NCBI GenBank assembly: GCA_964633205.1
Contig: CAZWFN010000084.1
Location: 1-26,884 of the forward strand
DNA: 26,884 bases
Reading direction: 5' to 3'
From: CAYVQE01 sp964633205
GTDB lineage: Bacteria; Myxococcota; B64-G9
Position numbers and translations under genes: made by a program. Every line of letters starts with the position of its first letter. Position 1 is the stretch's first letter. Positions 15,580 through 22,572 of this stretch are shown here, piece after piece. The notes beneath the pieces are model-generated. The model did no database searches, was not told the DNA's origin, and saw nothing but the letters and a program-made list of their open reading frames with translations.

Positions 15580-16227
15580 TCAGACGCGGCGCTTGATGGC
15601 GATGATGCTGATGCGATCCGCCGTGGTCTCGCACAGGTCGGCGATCTGGCCGATCATCAGCACCAGATCGCGGCACAGGATCTTCTCGCCGGTGTCCATG
15701 TCGCCGTCGAAGATCTTGCAGATGATCTCGCGTTCGATGTCGTCCGACTCGCTCTCCTTCTTCTCCACGTCCTTGGTCGAGTGCATGGTCACCCGCGGGT
15801 TGTGCATCAGGTTGTCGACCGCCTTGCGGGTCAGGTAGTAGGCCTGCAGGTTGATGTCGACCAGGCGCCGGAACATGGAGTGCAGCTCGGCCGGCACCTG
15901 CATGCGCTGGCAGCTCATGGAGTAGAGCACCGACTCGGCGATGCCCGGGATGCGGTCGAAGCTCTCCAGCAGGCCCAGGATGTCGCCGCGCGACTCGGGC
16001 AGCAGGGCGCGGCCATAGAGGGTGTGCTCGATCTCGCGCCGCAGGTCGTCGGCCGCCGACTCGTAGTCCTGGGTCTTGTTCATCTCGGCGTCGAAGGTGG
16101 CGCCGAGGCCCATCTCCAGGTAGGTGCTGAAGGCCTTCTCGAACACCTGGAAGCAGAGATCGGTCTGCTCGAAGTAGCGATCGAGCATCTGCTCGGTCTT
16201 CTCTTGTTTTTTCCACAAAAACGCCAT
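15580..16227 (-). CDS. DUF47 (PhoU-like) phosphate transport accessory protein
   Basis: A 215-residue, mostly helical cytosolic protein of the DUF47/TIGR00153 family, related to PhoU. Members sit next to PiT transporters and are thought to regulate phosphate uptake. Family features seen are the N-terminal FLWKKQEKTEQMLDRYFEQ, two helical repeats with acidic E/D-rich metal-type patterns (DYESAADDLRREIEHTL and EKKESESDDIEREII), and a C-terminal DLCETTADRISIIAIKRRV. ATG 16227 was chosen over upstream codons because it has a GGAGGC site and matches the usual N-terminus. It is the first gene of a two-gene operon with pit. Confidence 0.92.
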   Translation of the reverse strand: MAFLWKKQEKTEQMLDRYFEQTDLCFQVFEKAFSTYLEMGLGATFDAEMNKTQDYESAADDLRREIEHTLYGRALLPESRGDILGLLESFDRIPGIAESVLYSMSCQRMQVPAELHSMFRRLVDINLQAYYLTRKAVDNLMHNPRVTMHSTKDVEKKESESDDIEREIICKIFDGDMDTGEKILCRDLVLMIGQIADLCETTADRISIIAIKRRV

Positions 16228-16245
16228 GCTCGCCTCCGAAGCGGA

Positions 16246-16274
16246 GCTATACCACGATTGGCCGTGGGTGACAA
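16246..16274 (-). promoter_or_regulatory. Promoter of the DUF47-pit operon
   Basis: TTGTCA (16274-16269, five of six), a 17-base spacer and TATAGC (16251-16246, four of six) read toward the operon. The predicted leader is about 12 nt and includes the GGAGG site. I did not recognise a Pho box. Confidence 0.5.
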
Positions 16275-16307
16275 TTTTGCGACCCCGAGATGGCAAAGCG
16301 GTGACGT

Positions 16308-16367
16308 CCCCCAGGCGTCCGGCGCCAGCGGCGGGCTGGGCGGGCGTTGCGGGGCCCGCCCTGGGGG
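16308..16367 (-). other. GC-rich hairpin structure after the selenoprotein gene
   Basis: Just past the stop at 16369, GGGCGGGC (16338-16345) pairs with GCCCGCCC (16354-16361) around eight bases. An alternative outer stem pairs CCCCCAGG (16308-16315) with CCTGGGGG (16360-16367). No T run follows, so it may be a weak or factor-dependent terminator or an mRNA-end structure. Confidence 0.45.
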
Positions 16368-16368
16368 C

Positions 16369-17586
16369 TCAGCGCTTGGGGTCGGTCTCGGCGGCCCGGC
16401 CGCCGCGGCGCAGCTTCAGCGGCAGCCGCTTGCGGGCCTTGGCGGCGTCGAGCTGGATGCGGGGCTTGCCGCCGGGCTGGAGCTTGATCAGGCGCCGTTT
16501 GCCGGTGCTCGAGCGTTGCCCGGGCCGTTGTACCCGGGGCTTTTTGTGGCGGACATGGTAGTTCAGCCGCAACACCTTCTGGTCGGCCCGGTCGGTGTGC
16601 AGCTGCAGGTTGCCCCGCGCCCCGGCCGGGGCCCGGGTCAGCTTCAGCTCCACCAGCCACTTGCCGTTTTGCTGGCTGGCCGAGCCCTCGACCGCGCCGG
16701 CCGGATCCTCGACCCGGGTGATGCGGAAGGGCTCGCCCGCCAGCGAGCGAACCTCGAGCTGCTGCTCGGGCGGGTCGGCGGCGTCGAAGCGCGGGAAGAT
16801 CACGTAGCGCTTGTCCACCACCAGGTCACCGGTGACCTGGGCCGCGACATAGAGCCGCAGCAGCTTCGGCTTGTCCAGTCCGCTGGCGGCGGTGACCCGG
16901 GCGCTGAAGCGGCCTTCCTGCTCGGGCGCGGTGAAGGTCACCCGCAGCGCCGGCTTGCCGTCCTGCTCGATGCGCTCGACCGCCACCGCATCCGAGCTCG
17001 ACTCGACCTCGCCCAGCTTCACCTGGCCGGCACGCTTGCCGTCGACGCGGATGACGCGGGTTTCCTTCTCTCCCTTGCGGATGTTGCGGAAGAACAGGCG
17101 CTGGGGCTCGAAGGCGGCCACCACCTCCACCTGGCCTTTCAGGGTCAGGCGCAAGCGCGGGTTCTCCGGATCGTTGGAGTAGACGGTGACGGACTTGGAC
17201 AGCTTGCCCTTGCGACCGCGGGTGCTGACCTTGACCTCGATTTTTCCTTCCCCACCCGGGGGAATCTCGGACGCCGAGACGACGGCCGCCGCGCAGCCTC
17301 ACCCGCCGCGGGCGCGCTCGATGTCGAGCACGCCCTTGCCCTTGTTCTGGATGGTGAAAACGTGGACCGCGTCCTCGCCCTGGGCCACGGTGCCGAAGTC
17401 GTGGCTGGCCTCGGCGCAGGCGATCGCGGGCGGCGGGCCGCCGGTGCGGTGGGCCTGGCCGTCGAGGCCGATGACCTCGACCGACGCGGCCGGCTCGGGC
17501 TCGCGCACGTCGGCGCAGCCCATGGCCAGCGCCACCAGCGCCAGCGCTGCGCCCGCGAGCGTCAACAGCTTGAGGGTTCGGGACAT
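16369..17586 (-). CDS. Putative selenoprotein: exported DUF1573-type protein with in-frame UGA (Sec96)
   Basis: Read through one UGA, this is a 405-residue protein. It has a signal peptide with a lipoprotein-like AMGC (C24), then a DUF1573-type immunoglobulin-like domain: HDFGTVAQGED, the NKGKGVLDIERA strand, and a Sec-Gly-Cys motif (U96, C98) where the family normally has SCGCT-like cysteines. After the UGA come VSTRGRKGKLSKSVTVYSND and a long C-terminal region ending in a Lys/Arg-rich tail. The neighbour at 17863-19104 aligns on both sides of the UGA, with identical spacing of 39 residues from an earlier Cys (C57 here, C52 there) to the U/C position. A GGAGGTT site precedes ATG 17586. Conventional annotation would split it into a short truncated ORF and a TTG-started fragment. 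A redox function for U96/C98 is inference. A true nonsense mutation is the main alternative. Confidence 0.85.
17248..17301 (-). promoter_or_regulatory. UGA Sec codon and candidate bacterial SECIS element
   Basis: The UGA is at 17301-17299. Nineteen bases later a perfect six-pair hairpin begins (TCTCGG, loop CGT, CCGAGA; 17279-17265), placing its apical loop about 26-28 nt past the UGA, within the range of known bacterial SECIS elements. A second perfect six-pair hairpin follows with no gap (TTCCCC, loop CGGGT, GGGGAA; 17264-17248). Either loop offers the G/GU residues that SelB typically contacts. Bacterial SECIS elements vary widely, so the exact structure is unproven. Confidence 0.6.
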
Positions 17587-17648
17587 GTTCAACCTCCAGG
17601 GGCAAGGCGGCCGAGCGGCCGACCGGCCCGGTTGGTGCAATGCGCTGG

Positions 17649-17677
17649 ATTCTACGGACAGCCGGCCTCCGGTTCAA
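17649..17677 (-). promoter_or_regulatory. Promoter of the selenoprotein gene
   Basis: TTGAAC (17677-17672), an exact 17-base spacer and TAGAAT (17654-17649, five of six) read toward the gene, with a leader of about 55 nt. The selenoprotein gene can therefore be expressed separately from its upstream paralogue. Confidence 0.55.
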
Positions 17678-17730
17678 CCATCCGGCCGATTTTTTCCCGA
17701 CCGGCCCCGGCCGCAGCCCACGGCGCACCA

Positions 17731-17785
17731 CCCCCATCCCCACCTTCCCCCTGGGAGGGGGAAGGGGTTCATCCCCATCCCCACC
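17731..17785. repeat. Intergenic palindromic repeat flanked by 13-bp direct repeats
   Basis: A perfect palindrome, CCTTCCCCCT-GGG-AGGGGGAAGG (17743-17765), sits between two copies of CCCCATCCCCACC (17732-17744 and 17773-17785). The layout resembles REP/MITE-like intergenic repeats found in many copies in proteobacterial and related genomes. It may also act as a hairpin at the 3' end of the upstream paralogue's transcript. Confidence 0.6.
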
Positions 17786-17810
17786 GTCGAGACCTTGGAG
17801 AAGAAACCGA

Positions 17811-17852
17811 GAACCACGAACCACGAACCAAGAACCACGAACCAAGAACCAA
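17811..17852. repeat. Heptanucleotide tandem repeat, six copies of GAACCAM
   Basis: Six uninterrupted 7-bp units (GAACCAC or GAACCAA) run from 17811 to 17852, ending eleven bases before the stop codon of the cysteine paralogue gene. The unit length is not a multiple of three. It is plainly different in composition from its surroundings and could vary in copy number by slippage. Confidence 0.85.
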
Positions 17853-17862
17853 ACGAAAATCC

Positions 17863-19104
17863 CTACGGCCCAGGCGACCGCGCCCCGCCCCGCTCGGCCT
17901 CCTGCTCGAACTTGCGGGCCCGCACCGGGTGGCGGCGCTGGTCGGCCCGGATGCGGACGGGCTCGGCGCCGGCCGGTCCCACCGGCTGCGGTGTGCGCAG
18001 CCGGGCCGGCCCGCGGGCCCGCGGACCGCGTTGCTGCAGCTGGCCGCGCACGGTGTGCGGCCGCTGGCCGCGCGGTCCGCGCACGTGGTAGGCGATGGCC
18101 AGCTCGGGCTGGTCGGCCCGGTCGGTGCGCACGATCACCCGGCCGCGGCGCTGCTCGGGCTTGCGGCTCAGGTGCAGCGACACCCGCCAGCCGCCGTCGA
18201 TGCGCTCGGCCGTGCCCTCGACCGCGGCCGCCGGATCCTCGATGGCGGTGACTTCGAAGGGCTTGTTCGACAACGAGCGCAGGTCCACCCGCACCACCGC
18301 CTCGTCCTCCTCGGCGTAGGGGGCGAACAGCACGTAGCGTCGCCCGGCCACCAGGTCGCCGGTCACCCGGGCCGAGACCGTCAGCGCGATGCGTTTCGGC
18401 TGCTCGAGCCCGGTGGGCACCTCCAGCCGCGCCGCCTGCCGGCCGCGCTCGTCGCCGGCGCTGAAGGTCAGCTCCAGCCGGGGCGCGCCCGCGCCCTCCA
18501 GCCAGCGGGCCGCCAGCCGCTCGGGCTTGTCGCTGCGCGGCGCGCCGGGCTCGAACTCGGCCAGCCGGCTGCCGGTCACCGCCACCACCTCGCTGCGGCT
18601 GCTGCCCTCGCGCAACGGGCCCAGAAACAGCCGCTCCGGCTGGAAGGCCAGCAGCACCTCGACCTCGCCCTGCAGCGTCAGTTCGAGCTCGGGCTGGGCG
18701 GGGTCGTCGGTCACCAGGGTGACGGTCTTTTTGATCTCGCCCTTCATGCCGCGGGTGCTCAGCCGCACCTCCACCCCGCCCCGAGCGCCCGGGGCGATGC
18801 TGGGTCCGTCGACCATGGTCGTGGTGCAGTTGCAGCCGGCCCGGGTGCGCAGGATGCGCAGCGGGGCCGAGCCCGCGTTGTGCACGCTGAAGGTATGGCG
18901 CACCGGCCGGCCCTGGACCACACTGCCGAAGTCGTGCACCGGCTGCGCGCAACGCCCCACCGGCACCCCCTGGGCCTCACCTCCGGCCGCCGCTGCGGCT
19001 GCCGTCCCGTCCGCCGCCCCACCGGCCGGCGCCTCGTCCTGCTGACAGGCGGCCGCCGCCAGCGCCACCCAGCCCAGCCCGACCACGACTCGCAAACGCA
19101 TCAT
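17863..19104 (-). CDS. Exported DUF1573-type protein, cysteine (CxC) paralogue of the selenoprotein
   Basis: This 413-residue protein has a lipoprotein-like signal peptide (LAAAAC, C20) and an Ala/Gly-rich spacer. A DUF1573-type domain follows (HDFGSVVQGRPVRHTFSV, NAGSAPLRILRTRAGCNC), with C52 and the C91-N92-C93 motif. Next come VSTRGMKGEIKKTVT-like strands, a second beta-rich region (RVTGDLVAGRRYVLF, LRSLSNKPFEVTAIEDPAAA) and an Arg/Pro/Gln-rich tail. It matches the downstream selenoprotein along nearly its whole length, so the two are tandem duplicates. Function is unknown; an envelope location is inferred from the signal. ATG 19104 has a GGAGG site five bases upstream and fits the signal peptide; longer upstream starts do not. 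Confidence 0.82.
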   Translation of the reverse strand: MMRLRVVVGLGWVALAAAACQQDEAPAGGAADGTAAAAAAGGEAQGVPVGRCAQPVHDFGSVVQGRPVRHTFSVHNAGSAPLRILRTRAGCNCTTTMVDGPSIAPGARGGVEVRLSTRGMKGEIKKTVTLVTDDPAQPELELTLQGEVEVLLAFQPERLFLGPLREGSSRSEVVAVTGSRLAEFEPGAPRSDKPERLAARWLEGAGAPRLELTFSAGDERGRQAARLEVPTGLEQPKRIALTVSARVTGDLVAGRRYVLFAPYAEEDEAVVRVDLRSLSNKPFEVTAIEDPAAAVEGTAERIDGGWRVSLHLSRKPEQRRGRVIVRTDRADQPELAIAYHVRGPRGQRPHTVRGQLQQRGPRARGPARLRTPQPVGPAGAEPVRIRADQRRHPVRARKFEQEAERGGARSPGP

Positions 19105-19169
19105 GTCCGCCTCCACATCCCCCCGGGCGGCCCACCGAGTCTCCGGACCGCCCGCGTCTTCGACAGCCG

Positions 19170-19199
19170 ATGGTAGCCGCTCTCCCGGGTGGCTGGCAA
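19170..19199 (-). promoter_or_regulatory. Promoter of the cysteine DUF1573 paralogue
   Basis: TTGCCA (19199-19194, five of six), an 18-base spacer and TACCAT (19175-19170, four of six) read toward the gene, giving a leader of about 60 nt. It is divergent from the pilB-like gene promoter. Confidence 0.45.
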
Positions 19200-19216
19200 G
19201 CCCGCCGGGCTTGGCG

Positions 19217-19246
19217 TTGACACCCCACAAGCGCCCATGATACAAG
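19217..19246 (+). promoter_or_regulatory. Promoter of the pilB-like operon, extended -10
   Basis: A perfect TTGACA (19217-19222), an 18-base spacer and TACAAG (19241-19246), with TG at the extended -10 position (19238-19239). Initiation near 19253 would leave only about four bases before ATG 19257, and no Shine-Dalgarno sequence is visible. Confidence 0.55.
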
Positions 19247-19256
19247 CATTTCCGCC

Positions 19257-21062
19257 ATGCAAGCGCCCAACTGTCAGCCGCTGGACATCCAGGGTCTGTG
19301 CAGCTTGCTGCTCGAGCGGGGGTTGCTCGACGAGGAGCAGGTGCGCGATGTGCTGGTCAAGGCCAGCGCGCAGCGCAAGCGCATCGATCGCGAGGTCAAC
19401 GCGGGCAAGCCGGGGCGGCACCGGGTGGAGATCACGCCGGCCGAGGTGCTGGGCTCGTTCAACCTGCCCATTCCCGGCCAGGACGACGTGGCGCTCGACC
19501 AGGATCGGATCGCCAAGGTGCTGGCCGAGCAGGCCGGGCTCGAGTACGAGAAGATCGACCCGCTCAAGCTCGACATGCGCCTGATCACCGCCACCATGTC
19601 GCGGCCCTTCGCCCGGCGCCACAGCGTGCTGGTGCTGCGGGCCGAGGAAAATGTGCTGACCGTGGCGGTGGCCGATCCCTTCGACCTGGAGCTGCTCGAG
19701 AACCTGCGCCGCATCACCGGCTACCAGATCAAGCCGGTGGTCTCGTCCAAGACCGACATCCAGCGCATCATCACCGAGGTCTACGGCTTCCGCACCAGCG
19801 TCAAGCAGGCCGCGCGCACCATGTCCATCGGCGTCGATCTGGGCAACCTGGAGCAGCTGGTCGAGCTCAAGGCGGTCGACGACCTGGAGGCCACCGACAA
19901 GCACGTGGTCAACGCGGTCGAGTACATGCTGCACTACGCGCTCGACCAGCGGGCTTCGGACATCCACATCGAGCCCAAGCGCGACCACAGCCGGGTGCGC
20001 ATGCGCATCGACGGCGTGCTGCACGACATCACCACCCTGCCCAAGGTGGTCCACGCGGCGGTGATCTCGCGCATCAAGATGCTGGCCCGGCTGGACATCG
20101 CCGAGAAGCGCCGGCCGCAGGACGGCCGCATCAAGACCGGCAAGGGCGACATCGAGACCGAGCTGCGGCTGTCGACCATGCCGGTGGCCTTCGGCGAGAA
20201 GGTGGTCATCCGCATCTTCGACCCCACCTTGCTGATGCAGGACCTGAGCGCGCTGGGCTTCGGCCCGCGCGAGTACAACCTGTACGAGTCCTTCGTCGCG
20301 CGGCCCCACGGCATGGTGCTGGTGACCGGCCCCACCGGCAGCGGCAAGACCACCACCCTCTACTCCTCGCTGCGCTTTCTGGCCAACCCCGAGATCAACA
20401 TCGTGTCGATCGAGGATCCGGTGGAGATGGTGGTCGAGGACTTCAACCAGGTGGCGGTCAAGCCCAACATCGGCATCACCTTCGCCTCGGCCCTGCGCAC
20501 CATCCTGCGCCAGGATCCGGACGTGGTCATGGTGGGCGAGGTGCGCGACGCCGAGACCGCGGCCAATGCGGTGCAGGCGGCCCTGACCGGCCACATGGTC
20601 TTCGCCACCCTGCACACCAACGACACCGGCTCGGCCATCGGGCGCATGCTCGATCTGGATGTCGAGCCCTTCCTGCTGTCGTCGACCCTGGTCGGGGTGG
20701 TGGCCCAGCGGCTGGTGCGCGTCATCTGCAACCAGTGCCGGACCAAGACCCACCTGACGCCGGACCAGATCGCCATGCTCAAGATGAAGATGCCCGAGGA
20801 CGACAAACGCCGGCTGCCGGTGCAGTACGGCGAGGGCTGCCCGGCCTGCCGCGGTACCGGCTACTTCGGCCGCTCGGCGCTGTACGAGGTGATGCCGGTC
20901 AGCGACAAGGTGGTGCGCCTCATCAACGAGCGGGCCGATTCGAAGGAGATCGTCAAGGTGTCCCGGCTCGACGGCATGATGACGCTGCGCGAGGCGGCCA
21001 TCAAGAAGCTGGCCCAGGGCGTGACCACCTTCGAAGAAGTGCTGCGGGTCACGGTGGAGTAG
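19257..21062 (+). CDS. GspE/PilB family secretion or type IV pilus assembly ATPase
   Basis: This 601-residue cytosolic hexameric ATPase type drives pilus extension or type II secretion. An N-terminal GspE/MshE-like domain (about residues 1-165) precedes the core. The core has HYALDQRASDIHIEP, Walker A GPTGSGKTTT (G358, K364), the Asp box IVSIEDPVE, Walker B RQDPDVVMVGEVRD, and the His box TGHMVFATLHTNDT. A zinc-type tetracysteine follows: CNQC (491, 494) and CPAC (528, 531). The Cys cluster fits PilB/GspE and argues against the retraction ATPase PilT. No pilin, PilC or PilQ gene is in the window, so pilus versus secretion cannot be decided. It leads a run of seven closely spaced plus-strand genes. 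Confidence 0.92.
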   Translation: MQAPNCQPLDIQGLCSLLLERGLLDEEQVRDVLVKASAQRKRIDREVNAGKPGRHRVEITPAEVLGSFNLPIPGQDDVALDQDRIAKVLAEQAGLEYEKIDPLKLDMRLITATMSRPFARRHSVLVLRAEENVLTVAVADPFDLELLENLRRITGYQIKPVVSSKTDIQRIITEVYGFRTSVKQAARTMSIGVDLGNLEQLVELKAVDDLEATDKHVVNAVEYMLHYALDQRASDIHIEPKRDHSRVRMRIDGVLHDITTLPKVVHAAVISRIKMLARLDIAEKRRPQDGRIKTGKGDIETELRLSTMPVAFGEKVVIRIFDPTLLMQDLSALGFGPREYNLYESFVARPHGMVLVTGPTGSGKTTTLYSSLRFLANPEINIVSIEDPVEMVVEDFNQVAVKPNIGITFASALRTILRQDPDVVMVGEVRDAETAANAVQAALTGHMVFATLHTNDTGSAIGRMLDLDVEPFLLSSTLVGVVAQRLVRVICNQCRTKTHLTPDQIAMLKMKMPEDDKRRLPVQYGEGCPACRGTGYFGRSALYEVMPVSDKVVRLINERADSKEIVKVSRLDGMMTLREAAIKKLAQGVTTFEEVLRVTVE

Positions 21063-21075
21063 ACGGGGGCTTTGC

Positions 21076-22545
21076 ATGCATCCCATCGCCGAAGAGCTGA
21101 ATCTGCTGGCCGCCTCGGGCTATCCGATCGTCTACCTGCTGACCTGGGAAGAGGAACGCGCCCGGCGGGTGGTCACCGAAGCGGTCAAGTCGCTGGACCG
21201 GCGCATGGCCGTCTGGAGCGCCACCGGTGGGCTGGGCGGCAAGGAGGGCAGCCGCGATCCGGAGCAGTTGCTGCGCTCGCTGCACAAGGCGCCGGCCGGG
21301 GTGACGCTGCTGCTCGACTTCCACCCCTTCCTGGAGCGGCCCGGGGTGATCCGCCGGCTGCGCGATCTGGTGCCCCGGCTGGCCGCCAACGGCCACATGC
21401 TGGTGCTGGTCTCGCCGGTGGTGGTGCTGCCCGAGGAGCTGGAGAAGGACATCGCCCTGCTGGAGCTGCCCTTGCCCGGCCGCGAGGACCTGGAGCGCCA
21501 GTTCCGCCAGCTGTGCGTCGAGGAGCAGGTGGTCTTTCCGGAGGAGTTCGTCGACGGGCTGATCCGGGCCGCCCGCGGGCTGACCGAGAACGAGGCCCGC
21601 CGGGTCTTCCGCAAGGCCCTGCGCAAGGGCGGCGGCTTCAAGCTCGACGACATCTCGCTGGTGGTCGAGGAGAAGAAGAAGTCGATCCGCAAGAGCGAGG
21701 TGCTGGAGTTCTACGAGCTGGATCAGTCGCTGCAGACGGTCGGCGGGCTGGACGAGGTCAAACGCTGGGTGCATTCGCGCTCGCGGGCCTTCAGCGATGA
21801 GGCCGCCCGTTTCGGCCTGCCGCCGCCCAAGGGCCTGCTGCTGCTGGGCGTGCAGGGCTGCGGCAAGAGCCTGACCGCCAAGGCGGTGGCCGGCAGTTGG
21901 CGGCTGCCGTTGATCCGGCTCGACCTGGGCGCGGTCTTCGGCCAGCCCTCGCCCGAGACCTCGCTGCGCAAGGCGCTGTTGGTGATCGAGTCGCTGGCGC
22001 CGGTGGTGCTGTGGGTCGACGAGGTGGAAAAGGGCTTCACCGCCTCGCAGAGCACGGCCGGCAGCAGCGACGTGCGCGTGTTCGGCAACTTCATCACCTG
22101 GCTGCAGGAGAAGCGGGCGCCGGTGTTCGTGGTGGCCACCGCCAACGAGGTCGACCGCATGCCGCCCGAGCTGCTGCGCAAGGGCCGCTTCGACGAGACC
22201 TTCTTCGTCGATCTGCCCGACCCCCACGAGCGCCGGGCCATCCTGGAGATCCACCTGCGCCTGCGCGGGCGCGACCCGGCGGGCTACGATCTGGACACCC
22301 TGGTGCGCCAGAGCGAGCATTTCTCGGGCGCCGAGCTGGAGCAGGTGGTGGTGGCCGGGCTCTACCGCGCCTTCGACCAGGGCCGCGAGCTGGAGCCGGC
22401 CGACCTGATGCGCGAGGCGGACGAGCTGGTGCCGCTGTACGCCACCTACGAGGAGAAGATCAAGGCGCTGCGCGACTGGGCCAAGGACCGCGCCCGGCGC
22501 GCCAGCCTGGATCAGTCGCTGGTCGACCTGTTCGATTCGGAGTGA
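21076..22545 (+). CDS. Ycf46-like AAA+ ATPase
   Basis: This 489-residue cytosolic protein has an N-terminal degenerate ATPase-like region (about 1-190) and a linker rich in Lys (EEKKKSIRKSEVLEFY). The C-terminal AAA+ core has GGLDEVKRWV, Walker A GVQGCGKS (K264), Walker B VVLWVDEVEKG (D315, E316), VVATANEVDRMPPELLRKGRFDE with the sensor and Arg-finger region, and a C-terminal lid. This is the layout of the chloroplast/cyanobacterial Ycf46 family, whose biochemical role is poorly defined. It starts 13 bases after the pilB-like stop, with only a weak GGGGGC site, and ends 27 bases before gpsA. A link to pilus assembly is suggested by position only. Confidence 0.85.
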   Translation: MHPIAEELNLLAASGYPIVYLLTWEEERARRVVTEAVKSLDRRMAVWSATGGLGGKEGSRDPEQLLRSLHKAPAGVTLLLDFHPFLERPGVIRRLRDLVPRLAANGHMLVLVSPVVVLPEELEKDIALLELPLPGREDLERQFRQLCVEEQVVFPEEFVDGLIRAARGLTENEARRVFRKALRKGGGFKLDDISLVVEEKKKSIRKSEVLEFYELDQSLQTVGGLDEVKRWVHSRSRAFSDEAARFGLPPPKGLLLLGVQGCGKSLTAKAVAGSWRLPLIRLDLGAVFGQPSPETSLRKALLVIESLAPVVLWVDEVEKGFTASQSTAGSSDVRVFGNFITWLQEKRAPVFVVATANEVDRMPPELLRKGRFDETFFVDLPDPHERRAILEIHLRLRGRDPAGYDLDTLVRQSEHFSGAELEQVVVAGLYRAFDQGRELEPADLMREADELVPLYATYEEKIKALRDWAKDRARRASLDQSLVDLFDSE

Positions 22546-22572
22546 GCCCGCCGGGCGGGCCGAGGAGGCGAG

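Noticed and set aside
16369..17154. A separate 261-residue gene starting at TTG 17154
   Set aside because: There is no ribosome site, and the sequence upstream to the UGA is clearly homologous to the paralogue in the same frame, so it is the second part of the selenoprotein gene.
17299..17640. A stand-alone 113-residue ORF ending at the UGA
   Set aside because: It stops in the middle of a DUF1573 domain, and its first 18 codons precede the ribosome site and signal peptide that mark ATG 17586. It is the first part of the UGA-containing gene.
17811..17852. CRISPR-like array
   Set aside because: The 7-bp units are contiguous with no spacers; it is a simple tandem repeat.
15394..19176. A 1260-codon plus-strand frame opposite the DUF47 and DUF1573 genes
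   Set aside because: It is antisense to three well-supported genes and has no domain or sensible start.
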